From NCBI GenBank assembly GCA_959347315.1, contig OY365817.1, forward strand, positions 2,390,295 to 2,454,294: a stretch of 64,000 nt of DNA, given 5' to 3'. Positions within the stretch are counted from its first letter, which is position 1, and every line of letters begins with the position of its first letter. This DNA comes from Bimastos eiseni. Its lineage: Eukaryota > Annelida > Clitellata > Crassiclitellata > Lumbricidae. The notes beneath the pieces were generated by a model, which saw nothing but the letters and a program-made list of their open reading frames with translations, was not told the origin of the DNA and ran no database searches. Shown here in pieces: positions 22,923-33,975 of the stretch. The position numbers and the translations under genes are program-made.

Positions 22923-23798
22923 CTGTATTTTGTACATAGTAACAGTCACCATAGTAACAGGATAAAAATTCGCTGCATCAAGAACTTCTACATAGCAACC
23001 GCTTTCCACAGTGATAGGAAAGTAGCTTTCAACTGGGCTTGTAATGTTACGTATCGCATAGGTCGCCAATTGACCCTTTGAATCATCACAGTGGAATAAA
23101 ATCCCATGGGAAATTCGTCTCTTTTATAATCCTCACACGTTTAAAAATAAAACAAGAACCTTCCTCTTTAATTCTACTCCACGCATCAACTGTTTTAAAA
23201 GCAACACTTGTCTAAATAGTGCATGTAACTGGTCTAGTTAAGCAACCAACATCTCTTATTCTCTTCATTTATAGTTATTATTTTCAATAATTAACCTGAA
23301 ATTAGGAGAAACTGAATATGGCTTGTGTTAATGAACTCGTGCAGTCATTCTGATAGGATCTTATCAGCTCATACATTGATTGGTTAGATAAGGGTGGTAT
23401 CCCTATCTAGCGGGATAAAAGTCACTATTGGTTCTTCCTTTGCAACCAATGTCAAGTGTACTTTATTGATTCACTGCTGATGTATTTTCTTCAGTTGTCT
23501 ACAATTGAAAGTCGCTGATTCGATTTGATTTTACATCACGTCACTTTCGCACAGCAGCCGTGACTATGACAACAAAGAAGTTGTTTCTTACTGCCATGAT
23601 GTATTGTATGATGCATTGCATCGTGATGTATTATATTGCGATGTATTATACAATACAAAGCAACTATTATTTGATATCGCCCTTCTTACAGTTTAGTTCA
23701 AAACTGCATACAAACGCATCGATGGTGCTATTGCAGATGTACTGCAGAGCAATTGTGTGCAAAGGACTTGCTCAAGGTCCCTACACAGTGACGCCTTG
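22923..23798 (-). other. Dynein intron, no gene seen
   Basis: The intron holds TGATGTATTGTATGATGCAT-like repeats at 23595-23660, resumed at 23880-23920 on the other side of the tRNA-like sequence. Nothing coding was seen. Confidence 0.45.
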
Positions 23799-23872
23799 GA
23801 CGAGGGTCGAACCCGTTCACATAGCGCACACTGAGTGTTACAGGAGGCCGACTGCTCTAACCAATCGGCCAC
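23799..23872 (-). repeat. tRNA-like sequence, probably SINE head
   Basis: On the minus strand TGGCCGATTGG matches a Pol III A box and GGGTTCGACCC a B box, with tRNA-like spacing. No acceptor stem closes around them, and TGATGCATTG-type repeats flank both sides, so it is more likely a tRNA-derived SINE than a functional tRNA. Confidence 0.55.
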
Positions 23873-24062
23873 AATGACATTGTGATGCAATGTATTGTAT
23901 TTGTGATGTATTGTATATTCCAGCCATCTTCTGCAGCCAACTTATTTCTGTTCTAAAAATTCTTTTATCATCTTGAAAATGATTGACTTTTCTAATCATT
24001 TCCTAAACCTTTGAATTATTTAAATCCCTGCTATTTATATCAGAGACAGAAACTCTTCTCAC

Positions 24063-24156
24063 CAATCTCCTCCATTTCTCCACAGACTTCGATTTCGCTG
24101 CTTGAAGAGTTCCAATAAGAGCACGACACTTGACGCTCTTGATTCGATCCAAAAGC
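24063..24156 (-). CDS. DNAH5: Dynein heavy chain exon 9
   Basis: The acceptor ATATTAG|G and donor TTG|GTGAGA enclose 94 bp. The translation LLDRIKSVKCRALIGTLQ, then AAKSKSVEKWRRL, matches the family's LLEQLKSPDVKAVL...AAAKSKLLKTWREM without gaps. The 3' splice site is pyrimidine-poor. Confidence 0.93.
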
Positions 24157-24939
24157 CTAATATAAATACACTGCTTCATAATAACCATTTGAAAATATTA
24201 AATTTTGAAAATCATTGGTCTCATAAGCGAAATTTAATAGAGATAACAATAACAATGGTGGAAGTAGTAGCAAGACTAGCACTAGGAATAATGGTATAAA
24301 TAACCATTGTAGTAATTATAAAAAGTACTTATGATTAGACTACCGCTACTACTACATCTAAAGATAGTAATCAGAAATCCTGAAGGGGCGCTATAGAAAT
24401 GTTCGTTATATACAATACAATGGTGATCGTAATAACACTAATGACAGATATAATAACACTTATAAATAAACTAAATATTATTATAGTTGCGATCATGTTA
24501 CATCATTGACAACATTCTCCCTGCCCTTAGATCACCCCAATACCCTTTGGTGACCTCATAGAAGATGCAATCCGGGCCACATGACCTCACCCTACCTACA
24601 TTTGATGGCTTCGCACTCTTGTCATGGCTGCCTCTCAAGACCAGCCTTTAATATGGAACCAACTGATCATCTTCATTTCTCTATCAGCATGAATGAATTC
24701 CCAACAGAGAGCAACAAAGACCAAGGTTGAGTTTGAATTTAAGTTTAGGTTTTAAGTAAGTGTTATCTGGTTTTAAGTGGTTTAAAAGGTTTCGAGTGGT
24801 TTCAAGCTCTAAGTGGTTTCAAGTTTCAGGTTCCAGATTTTTCTTTAAGATTTATAAGCTGTTCCAGTTTGAGTTTTTGATTATGCTTCAAAACAAGATC
24901 CGGTTTCAGTTCGTATGAAATTTTCTAATTGAGTCGTAC
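24157..24939 (-). other. Dynein intron, no gene seen
   Basis: It contains a (GGTTTCAAGTGGTTT)-like degenerate tandem repeat at about 24735-24835 and otherwise nothing recognised. Confidence 0.5.
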
Positions 24940-25105
24940 ATATAGAACTTGGCCATTCTGTTCTTCCAGTAGAGAAGTTCTGCACTTGGACCAATGTCAT
25001 CCGCTTCCCTCCGGATCTGTTCGCTCTCCGCCAAGACCTGTTCCATCTGTCCGTACCATGTGGAAAACAACTCTTCCAGTCGCTCCAGAAACTCACTGCT
25101 CTTAC
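24940..25105 (-). CDS. DNAH5: Dynein heavy chain exon 8
   Basis: The exon reads EFLERLEELFSTWYGQMEQ, then VLAESEQIRREADDIGPSAE and LLYWKNRMAKF. The E(A)DDxGPxxELxxWK motif is a hallmark of dynein heavy chain tails. The donor AT|GTACGA leaves two bases that pair with the next exon's G. The exon opens with GTAAGAG directly after the AG, so the acceptor also looks like a perfect donor (see findings). Confidence 0.95.
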
Positions 25106-25576
25106 CTGCAACATCGGACCAATTGATGCATTAAACTAGTAAATTATAATTTTAATTGCATCACATGGCGCATCTTATTAAAAACTGTAACAACTGACCT
25201 ATGATAATATGCTAATCACATGAACTATCGTCAAGGTAAAGTGGTTGCCTAGCTAACTGGAATAATCACACTTCAATTATAAGTTATGTTGCCATCTGCA
25301 TAAGGTACCAACGGACCTTCACTTCGTATCCCTAGACAACCCATCGCACGAGACGTAGAGCTTACGAACAATCTGGTATTCTATGCTCGGCTTTCAAGTA
25401 GCACTCAATAAATTTCGAGACTCAAACTTACGTTGCCTAGCAACAATGCGACTTATTCGCCATTCTTCATTCCCTATTCGTAAACCAACCTAATAATATT
25501 ATTGACGATAGTTTACTCTTGACAAAGAAGTGTTACAGGTTGTTACTCTTGAAGTAGCTCTATAAAACTTTATATA

Positions 25577-25848
25577 TGAGGGTGTAACAAGCGGGGGCAG
25601 GGGGCACCGCCCCACCAGTTTCAAAACTGGGGGGAGGCCCCCCAGTTTTAGTGCTCAGTGCCCCCATGTGCTCCCTCAAATCGGTTCTTTTTATGTTTCT
25701 ACAATAGCCTGTAAGATGACTTTTGTTATGATAATTTGTAACCCCCATTTTTTAAATTTCTGGGGTGGCAAAATTCAAAAAGTGGGGAGGGCAATAAAAT
25801 TTGTTTTAAATTATGCCACCCACTTTTCAAAACCTTTTTGCACCTCTG
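25577..25848. mobile_element. MITE, same family as 35068-35369
   Basis: TGAGGGTGTAACAAGCGGGG at the left and AAAACCTTTTTGCACCTCTG at the right form degenerate inverted ends. The interior (CCCCAGTTTTAGTG, AAATCGGTTCTTTTTATGTT, CTGGGG, CCCACTTTTCAAAACCT) is shared with the better-preserved copy at 35 kb. The flanks are AT-rich ((AT)n at 25852-25869), so the duplication cannot be judged. Confidence 0.75.
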
Positions 25849-25911
25849 AAATATATATATATATATATACATAGGTATATTACAGTAATGAAGGTAGTGA
25901 ATAAAACTGAC

Positions 25912-26098
25912 TGGCAGCAATGTAGTCGGCGGGTGACGTCATCTTCTCCAGAGCAACACAACATTCCATCTCCGTGAGAGAAATGTCGCCAGCCATTAAT
26001 TCCTTAGCAGTCGACATGCTGTGCGTCACCTTGTCCAGTAGATCCAGAAAGTTCGACTTAAGGGCAGGAATACCCTCGTCGGCGCTTTCACCCCAACT
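25912..26098 (-). CDS. DNAH5: Dynein heavy chain exon 7
   Basis: The acceptor TTTATACAG|AGT is followed by SWGESADEGIPALK, the conserved WGE motif. The exon ends SPADYIAA plus one base (A) before GTCAGT. The split codon A|GT joins the next exon in frame and gives DYIAAS, matching DYLTLA. It lies after a 7.7 kb intron that carries the PLA2/integrase element. Confidence 0.92.
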
Positions 26099-29000
26099 CT
26101 GTATAAATGGAAACCCTTGAATTATACAAACTGCTTGTCCTCTGGGAAACAAGTACGGTCATTCGGTGTAGACTACTCTGGTGGAGAGCTTCTGGTGCTC
26201 CCCGTGCTGTAAGCACCTCGACTAAGAAGCACCGTGTCTTCTCGTTGGTTGTCCCTTGCACCTCGAACAGGCTCTCTCCTTAGAGAGCGCCTTTGTTTTA
26301 CAAGTTGCTCAAGACTTAATTGTATCGCCGTGGTTAGGATGGAAGCGCTTCCTAGCAGACTTCTTCAGAGGGCGGAGAAAAGTTGATTAGGAGGACAAGA
26401 GGAAAAACGAGATAGATGATGACAAGTGGTCACGGAAAGCTTTAAGACCAGGCCAAACAGCGAAGAGAATGGCGACAGAATGAAGAGAACCAAAGGAACA
26501 CAAGACTCTTTGATCATGTAATCAATTATTATTGGAAGTAGACGAGAGACAGAAACAGATGGAACTCAACTTCCCGAGATGCAGCCAATCTTTGAATCGA
26601 GGACGATTAAACAGTTGTAGTGCCAGTCCAACGCCTAGATAAAGGAGCGACAATAATAATCTTAATCGTAATGCAATGTAGTCGAAGATCTGCTTCGTTC
26701 CTCTTCAAGATATCTACTCAGAGGCACTCTCAGCGCTAGCCTGTAATTTTTATGTTAAATATAATTAATAACGAATAATTTTTTATATCGGTTAGCAGAA
26801 CTGTGCACAGTAAGATGAACGATCGAGTCGCCAGTGGTGTGTCCTTGCACAAGCGTAGAACCAACCAACGGATTACCGTCGACAGCGGACAAATGGAATG
26901 GATGTTCACAGTCTCTGGGCCAAGCTATACCGACAGGGTAGAGCGACGACGACTGCCAACATCGATTCGCAGACACGGGTATACGATGTCGACGAGTAGT
27001 CTCTCTGGAAAATGACGCGTGTAAGGATATTCGTCGAAACACGAGAAGGACGTAGAAAAGGCAGTCGTTTTGTGTTCGTCAGTAGATAGAATAGCTACCC
27101 GATGGCCTCGTCAGCCGCCTTTCACCGAGACGTAAACACCCGGCTACAACGGGCGCACATAGTCCGCCTAGATCTTTATTAGACGGATGGGCCTGATGCA
27201 GTCATGTGGACTAGTCGACTTGCAAACATATCGTCTCTCGGACGTAAATTTTTTTTTAATTTCTCCCTCAGTGGGACCATTGGGGAGGTACGAAAACCAG
27301 GGATAGCGGATCAGGGATTATCTGATCACCAGCCTAGGCCGAGAGCCAATAACATCGGCCTCACGCAGCCTGGTTAAAGTACATGTCAGGTATTAAGCCG
27401 ACAAGTAAACGCTTTGATGATGATGATCACAGAGATTTAACGACATCATATGACAACAATGGCCGTTGACGTCTTTATAATATTTATGGATTTTAATTTA
27501 TATTGGCCAATCGGCTCTTCAGATTGTTTTCTTTGTATATTGCTTTTTTCCTATTCAGTTTTCCGTCCTTTTTTCTTTTCTTTTTTTTCTTTTCTTTCTT
27601 TTTCGTCTTTCTTTATTTTTCTCTTTTCCTTTTGTATATTTTTTTGGTATTTCGTATTTTTTGGTCACTGGGACTCTTTTTTGGCCTCTTTTGGCTCTTT
27701 TTCCTTTCTTTCTTTTTTTAGTTTTCTTTTTCTTTTATATATATATATATTTGAGATATTGGATCTTTTTTGACCGTTTAGGCTCTTTTGTGCCTTCATA
27801 GGCTCTTTTCGTCCATATATCTTTAAAACGTTATTTACAATTATTTGCAATCACTTAACTAACATACATGTTTAATTATTACATATTGAAGAACATTATA
27901 TATTTATATGTACAGATTCTCAAGTATATTCACAATTATTTACAATTATTTACAAAACACATATACATCTGATTTACAATTCCTCAATGAAGGGCTTCAT
28001 TATTAACCTAAACATCACTGTGATCATAGATCACATTTGAAACTACATACAATTAAGTTACAATATAATGTTGATACAAGGATTAACTATTGATTTAATA
28101 CCAATTATCAACATTCATTTGACAATATCTGTAATTACTATAGTAATCATTTATTACTAATTTTATAAGTGAATATATGTCTATAATCAGCGATCATATT
28201 ACTGAGGTCACGTGATTAATATGAATAATCCTGATAAACACGTGGTGCATTTATCCTTTCAGAATTCGCAAACAGTTAAGTTACATTATAATATCTATAC
28301 ATCTACAAACATTGATTAATGATTGAAATAAGTTTGTTAATTATTATTTAACAATGCAATTTAATTATAATGTAATTATAAGATATAATGAATTATAATA
28401 TTATACCTATAATTATTATTTTTATACACCTATATATCACTATGATCGATAGTCATGCTACTGAGATCACGTGAGCTAATTAGTATGCGTCAGCCAGATA
28501 AACACGTGGTTTGTCTAGTCCATCTAAATACACATACAATAAATTATATAGTAATATAAATGAAAGAGATTTAATTACATTATTATCCCTTTACTTATTG
28601 TTTTAATAAATCTATAAGTGATACTTTGTATAAATCCTACATCAAGTAAATTTTTTACGTTAAATTCTAGTTTGTAAATGCTACATAGATCCTTCAACGT
28701 AGATGCTATAATATTATTTTCCTTCTTACACTCCATTAGTAGATGTTCAACGCTTTCATCTTGGCCAAAAGGTCTTTTATAGCGTGTTTGGGCGTTTAAA
28801 AAAAGTTTTCAATGACAAATCTTACTAACGGTAATAACTATTTGATTCGGTCATTCACAGAAAAGTTACTTCGAAATATGAAAGTATACAATTTAATGCA
28901 ATATATAAGTAAGTCACATGTCATTATAGCACAATAGAATATAAAATAACGCTCTTTCCCATCTGAGCCTATGTAATCAATTGTTACCATGTGCCGCCAT

Positions 29001-30513
29001 CTAACGACGTCGTTGTTAACTGTTCGTTATTTGGTCTTATTACTGCGTCGTTTCTACAATGTAAGAGATACTTCTGAGAACTTAAGGAAGGATCAAAATT
29101 GGTCTGGAAAAAAAGCTGGTGTGCAAAGAAAATACCCAGAGAAAGAAATTGTGAAAATCGTTCTGGATCAGTTTGTTGACAGATTAACAAGAAAAACGTT
29201 TTAGGTAGATAGATAGGCCATAAAAGTAGGCGTATAATTATATGTTTAGCCATACAGTAGGACTACAGTAGCGGTATTTTTGTATTGCTTTGCTTCATGC
29301 TAATCAGGTTGTCTGACATTATGATATTATTTTCTTTGTTAATCCACTTATTACTTCACTAATAATAATTATTATTTTATTTCGGTCTTGGTTTGACGAT
29401 AGGCTAAGAGTGCTTGCGAAAGCGGCTGGTTCCCCGCGACTGGCCGATGTAAAAATCTCGAGATCACGCTTAGAAACATAGCTTATAGGCCTTCTATCGA
29501 TATATTAATTATTAATATAATAATAATAATTATTATTATTACTATTATTATACTGCTGTTGTTGTCAGTTTGAAATTAAACACGCTGTCGGTGTTGCTGT
29601 TATTATTGTTAATATTATTATTATTATTACTACTACTACTACTACTCCACCCATTGCTACTACTACTACTACTACTACTGCTGCTGCTACTAATATTATT
29701 ATCAATACTACTTTTAACTTTCAGCTTTTACATTCAAATTTATTCAGTTTACATAATAATGACGTGAACATTATTATAATTATTATTATTACCATTATTA
29801 TATCATTATTATTATTATATTATTATTATTATTATTTATATTATTATTATATTATGCTGTTATCGCCCACGTGGGCGAGCTAAGTGAGTGGTGGCAATGT
29901 CCCGAAGAGGCAGGCGGCGTTCCCACGCTGAAGAACAACCGAGATACGTTGGAACAGAAATGACGTCTCCATTGGATCGTGGGTTGCAACACTCGTTCGA
30001 CTACCCAACTCTGAGATGAACTGCAGTCCTTCACTGCTCCAAGCGCCGCCGGATTCCAAGGAGAGGGCTACGAAGTCGTGGGTGTTGGTTATGGTGGAAT
30101 ACTTGGCCCTCTTCGTCTTAGCTACGCGTTCGGCTGCTTCGCCAGCTCTGATAGATGTGTCGGCAAGATGTGACTTGGCGTAGGTGTCGGGCACTGTTAT
30201 TATTACTATTATTTTTATTATTATTATCACTGCTACCTCCACGTCCACCACTCCTCCTCCTCCTCCTCCAACTACTACTACTACTCCAGTAACTCCACCC
30301 CTACCACTGCTACTACTACTGCTACTACTAATACTCCACCTACTACTTCCCTACTAGCCCCTGTTACTACTACTACAGCAACAACAATAACAATAATAAT
30401 AATACATTTTTAATCATTAAAAAAAGCAAGGCATTTTGATTACGATCGTTGTATGATCGGGAGCGCCGATGATTTGCTTTAAAAATGTTCATTTACAATT
30501 ACAATTACAAGTT
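26099..30513 (-). other. Dynein intron (3' part), repeats only
   Basis: This is part of a 7.7 kb intron. It contains a reversed SINE-like piece (about 26600-26650), a TTTAACGACATCATATGACA repeat copy at 27434, a T-rich pyrimidine tract (27560-27750), a duplicated AT-rich segment with GATCA...CACGTGA...GATAAACACGTGGT at about 28200-28250 and 28450-28512, and (ATT/ACT)n arrays at 29515-29870 and 30195-30410. The short open frames near 29000-29200 show no domain. Confidence 0.6.
29866..30190 (-). mobile_element. LINE reverse-transcriptase C-terminal fragment
   Basis: The minus-strand translation includes HDFVALSLESGGAWSSEGLQ, FISELGSRTSVATHDP and FLFQRISVVLQRGNAACLFG. This is the conserved C-terminal signature of certain non-LTR retrotransposon ORFs (ETxGxWG...FLxQRISxxxQRGNAA). 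No RT catalytic motif is present. It is flanked by (ATT)n and (CCTCCA)n repeats. Confidence 0.65.
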
Positions 30514-31084
30514 AGGGGCCCTTCACATATTATATAACGCTCAAGGGGTAGGTGGGTGGGTTCTGGTTTTGTTAGCGTTATAATGTGTAGGGTGGGAGGT
30601 AGGTTGAAGGTTTTGTTATATAACAAACTTTTTCAGCTTTTGCTATATTGCCTGTTTGCTTGCAAATTGGAAATTCTATGTACCACGGACCTTCATTGCT
30701 TCAATCGAAGTTCACAATACGTTGTGAACCAAAACTAGCACCATTAGCTGCCACCTGGCGAATTGATTTGATGTTCTTAGTTATTATTTTATAAATCCAC
30801 TTTTAACAATTTGCTGTTTACAATTTTAACAATTTCCTGTGCATAGCCTTAAACGCTCTAAAATTCAATTATGTGTGCTTTGTTTTGATTCTGGTATAAA
30901 TTAAAACTAATTCACTTGAAATAATTATTTTGATTGGTATTACGATGTTTGATTTCATTTTGCTATAGTATGTGTAAATAGTTTATGTTTGCTTAAATAA
31001 ACAATTGCAGTTCGGTAGTACACCACCCTGTTAACATCATACGCTATTAAATAGGTAGAGTTGTACCGCGAAGTTATCGATAAA

Positions 31085-31560
31085 TACCTGATAGTGCAAT
31101 ATTAAACCAGAATGGAAGGTCAATGCTTAGAGGCACATGTGATATATGTGGAAAGACAAAGACACAATTCGCGAAGTCTTCTGAAGGTGGTGATTTAGTT
31201 GGATCTTTAAATTCGGTTACCAGCGGTATTAAGCTGCCGTGGGTTAAATATCCAGGTGAGAGGTAATTGAAGGGACATTCGTTTACTGGTCCTGGTACTA
31301 GCCTTGAATCGAGGCTGAATTCCGATTGAACTCCTGAGGATTGGTCGAAGCCCATCAATAGAGTCGACAACGCTGCATATCATCACGATTTAGCTTACGA
31401 CCAGCACTCGGATACAGCTTCTAGGAATGTCGCCGATAGAGTGATGGTTAATGAGTTGAATAATATTCCTAATCCTAGCTTACGAGAGCGAATAGAAAGA
31501 AGTCTTGTGAAACCTGTGTTATCTACCAAAGCTAATCTCGGGTTAGGTTTAAAAAAACCT
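31085..31560 (+). pseudogene. Parvovirus VP1-type phospholipase A2 domain remnant
   Basis: One plus-strand frame contains a PLA2 catalytic-type motif (HHDLAY) preceded by a conserved WSKPINRVD-like stretch and followed by ASRNVADRVMVNEL. This is the pattern of the PLA2 domain carried by parvovirus capsid proteins (calcium-dependent lipid hydrolysis during entry) and by related invertebrate mobile-element proteins. At least two in-frame stops (about 31266 and 31324) lie upstream of the motif, and the frame ends before the integrase frame, so no intact protein is encoded. It is an old genomic copy, described only as found. Confidence 0.65.
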
Positions 31561-31570
31561 AAAATTACAA

Positions 31571-32515
31571 TGGACCGACCAACTCGCGGATGAGTTACAT
31601 AAGCCTGTAGTAAGACGTTTTAGGAAGAGGAAGGTGTACGTTGGTGGTATAGATGAAATATGGGCTGCTGATTTAGTCGATATGCAGGCTTTTGCTAAAG
31701 ATAACGATAGTGTGAAATACTTACTAACCGTAATAGATGTGTTTTCCAAGTACGGTTGGATCGTGCCATTAAATGATAAGAGTGGAAAATCTGCGGCTAG
31801 CGGCTTCGTGAAAATATTCGAGAGCGGTAGAAGACCAGGCAAGGTTTGGGTGGACAAAGGTAAAGAATTGTATAATAAAGACGTTAAGAAATTAGTCGAG
31901 TTGTATTCTACGGAGAATAAAGAAAAGTCGTGCGTTGTTGAGCGTTGGAATAGAACAATGCGTGAAAAAATGATGGAGTATTTTACACCTAATTCAACTA
32001 GAAGATATATCGATGTGTTTGATGAAATGGTTAGTAATTATAATGAAACTAGGTATTCTTCCATTGAAATGACACCCTCTAAAGCTAGTTTGAAAATGAA
32101 TGAAAAGGTAGTTTGGATGAACTTATACGGTGATGAGATCTCGAAACCTATTATACCCAGGTTTTCGATCGGTGATAAAGTTAGAATAACGAAGCAGAAG
32201 AACATCTTTGAAGAAGGTTTTACACCGAGATGGACGGAAGAGATTTTCACAATTTCAAAGATTCAATACACGGATCCACCAACTTATAAGATCACTGATT
32301 ATAATGGTGAGGAAATACAGGGCTCATTTTACGAACAGGAGCTACAGAAGACTACTCAAGAAATATTTAGAATAGAAAAAGTTATTAGGAAACGGAGAAA
32401 CAAGTCGCTGATGACATGGTTGGGTCATCCTGAGTCATTTGTTTCCTGGGTTGGGATAATGAAGACTTGGTGGCCACGTGATGACTCATCATCGAAACTA
32501 TTGAAAATTTCCTGA
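31571..32515 (+). CDS. rve-type integrase with chromodomain-like tail
   Basis: An uninterrupted frame (first ATG 31634, 293 codons; protein-like sequence extends upstream to about 31571) carries an RNase H-fold integrase core. It includes DLVDMQAF, then LLTVIDVFSKYGWIVPL, a second Asp in VWVDKGKEL, and Glu in VVERWNRTMREKM, giving the D,D-35-E arrangement. A C-terminal SH3/chromo-like part has RFSIGDKVRITK and LGHPESFVSWVG. The family is that of the transposon-derived protein F54H12.3. It catalyses strand transfer of element ends. The core looks intact, but the element is missing its right half, so mobility is unlikely. It lies in a dynein intron, antisense to the gene. Confidence 0.8.
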   Translation, partial: WTDQLADELHKPVVRRFRKRKVYVGGIDEIWAADLVDMQAFAKDNDSVKYLLTVIDVFSKYGWIVPLNDKSGKSAASGFVKIFESGRRPGKVWVDKGKELYNKDVKKLVELYSTENKEKSCVVERWNRTMREKMMEYFTPNSTRRYIDVFDEMVSNYNETRYSSIEMTPSKASLKMNEKVVWMNLYGDEISKPIIPRFSIGDKVRITKQKNIFEEGFTPRWTEEIFTISKIQYTDPPTYKITDYNGEEIQGSFYEQELQKTTQEIFRIEKVIRKRRNKSLMTWLGHPESFVSWVGIMKTWWPRDDSSSKLLKIS

Positions 32516-32755
32516 CGTCTTTCTTAGTCTGTTGGTTGATGTTTGACCTAGGGCTTTTGTTTTGTGTATCAATTGGTTATTTTTAGCCTATAAACAGGTT
32601 AAAAATACGTTTTGGCAACCTATTAGGTAGGTGACTTTGAGCTATGTTATGGTCAATTGTCCCAGATAGCGCGGTTTATACCTACTAAGCCAACAAGGAG
32701 GCGGCTTCACAGTCTGGAATCCATGCACCGGGTTTGTGGTAGTTGCATCTTAAAG

Positions 32756-32832
32756 ACACTGTGCAATAACGAAGACCATCAGCGTCGCCTTCCTTCATTA
32801 CCCAGGATTGGGACTGGCAATGCCAGAGTGCA
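32756..32832 (+). repeat. Dispersed SINE-like copy
   Basis: This is the GACACTGTGCAATAACGAAG ... CGTCGCCTTCC ... GGGACTGGCAATGCCAGAGTG unit. It immediately precedes the LTR-like minisatellite region. Confidence 0.7.
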
Positions 32833-32879
32833 AACAGTGGCCGAGTTGTACCGGTTTGTCATTGTGAAGTTTTCCGCTA

Positions 32880-33640
32880 GTTCAGCTTGGGGAAGGGGAG
32901 CGATATGTGCTACCCCTGTGCTACCCCGGGTAGCACTCTGTGCGGACTGTTCTACCTCTGTGTTACCCCTCTTGGCGGGCTGGGCTACCCCTCTTGTTAC
33001 CCCTGGTAGCACTCTGTGTTACCCCCTCTTGGCAGGCTGTGCTACCCCTGTGCTACCCCTCTTGGCGGGCTGTGCTACCACTGTGCTACCTCTCTTGGCG
33101 GGCTGTGCTACCCTTTTGCTACCCCTCTTGGCGGTCTGTGCTACCCCTGTGATACCCGGGGAGCACTATGGGCTACCCTGGGTAGCACTATGTGCTACCC
33201 CGGGTAGTACTCTGTGCTACCCCTCTTGGCTATATAACTGACTGTAGAGCTCAGACGTGAGGATAAATCAGTGGCAGTTTAGTAGTTAGTAGAGTCGCTG
33301 GCAGTCTGCTGTCGATTATTTGATTGTGACTATTATTGACTGTTCGCAGCTGCTGTACTTTACAATAAAGAATATTTCTCGAGCAACGTGTGTGACTTCA
33401 TCGCTAGCATAGTGACTCTGATTGTACCACCGGGACAGTCTTAAATCCTGCGCCAGACCGGGTAGGTCTTACCCAATGGATAATCAAGAAGAAGACGCGG
33501 AAAACCTCGGAGCTCGGCCTTCCGATGTACCAGAAGAAGACGGGAAGGAATTTAAGGTGTTCCCAGGGCGTTCGCCCCAACTGCTGCTGTCACGCGACGC
33601 CCGGTGTTGGACCGTAAGGGGATTCGCCATAAAATGATAC
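32880..33640 (+). mobile_element. LTR-like region with minisatellite and gag-like start
   Basis: A GC-rich tandem array of a CTCTTGGCGGGCTGTGCTAC-type unit (about 36-39 bp, 32905-33230) is followed by TATATAA (33230-33236) and ACAATAAAGAATA (33361). This is a promoter-to-polyA spacing typical of an LTR. Behind it ATGGATAATCAAGAAGAAG (33476) opens 53 codons (MDNQEEDAENLGARPSDVPE...) that look like the start of a gag-type protein and stop at 33635. No second LTR or pol is seen. A fragmentary LTR retrotransposon is the best reading, but the LTR ends are not defined. Confidence 0.4.
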
Positions 33641-33798
33641 GCAGAAGTGAGGTGAATCGAGGTCTGCCATATCATTCATTCAGAAGTTCATACAGAGCCC
33701 CTTCTGGGAAACTACACAGGAAGCTTAGGCTGACTACAAGAGCCGAACAATGTCATTCCTCAGAAATGCTGATAAGAAAGCAATGTCCGTGCACTGAC

Positions 33799-33975
33799 CT
33801 CTTGCGCTCTGAGGAAGGAGGCAAAGATCTTGTTGAGCACATGTTCGAGGCTCTCCATTAATCTTCCATCAGAGACATCTATGAACATGAGACTGATTTC
33901 ACTGGCTATGTTCTCAGACGTCAGAGCCCGACGACGATTCGGTCGCAGGAAAAAGTAACACATTCCGGTGGCACC
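33799..33975 (-). CDS. DNAH5: Dynein heavy chain exon 6
   Basis: There are 59 codons between TTTCTGCAG|GGT and GAG|GTCAGT, phase 0 at both ends. Recognisable segments are TGMCYFFLRP, then SENIASEISLMFIDVSDG and SLEHVLNKIF. These follow the vertebrate TGVCVFFIR...[20 protein letters not shown] block, the first strongly conserved part of the dynein N-terminal region 1. The exon falls between an LTR-like/gag fragment (32880-33640) and SINE-like sequence (34225-34330). Confidence 0.93.

Larger units (their letters stand above)
30515..32515 (+). mobile_element. Truncated PLA2/integrase element (Polinton/adintovirus-like)
   Basis: The left end starts GGGGCCCTTCACATATTA. The first about 600 bp are almost identical, inverted, to 50701-50100, where the same sequence ends a TIR-bounded element. 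Behind this terminal block come a broken parvovirus-VP1-type phospholipase A2 domain (31085-31560) and an integrase frame (31571-32515). No matching right TIR is seen; the sequence right of 32520 runs into SINE-like and LTR-like repeats, so the right side is lost. Integrase plus terminal inverted repeats recall Polintons/Mavericks and the related adintoviruses, and capsid-type PLA2 domains are known from parvoviruses. The assignment to that group is inference. Confidence 0.7.

Noticed and set aside
27450..27773. Phe/Ser-rich hydrophobic frame
   Set aside because: T-rich pyrimidine tract; low complexity in all frames.
29570..29767. Leucine-rich membrane-like frame
   Set aside because: Arises from (ATT/ACT)n arrays; no signal or domain.
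32657..33241. 194-codon plus-strand frame with repeated CYPSWRA-like blocks
   Set aside because: It spans a SINE-like copy and the minisatellite of an LTR-like region; the repeats are open in several frames, so it is a by-product of unit length.
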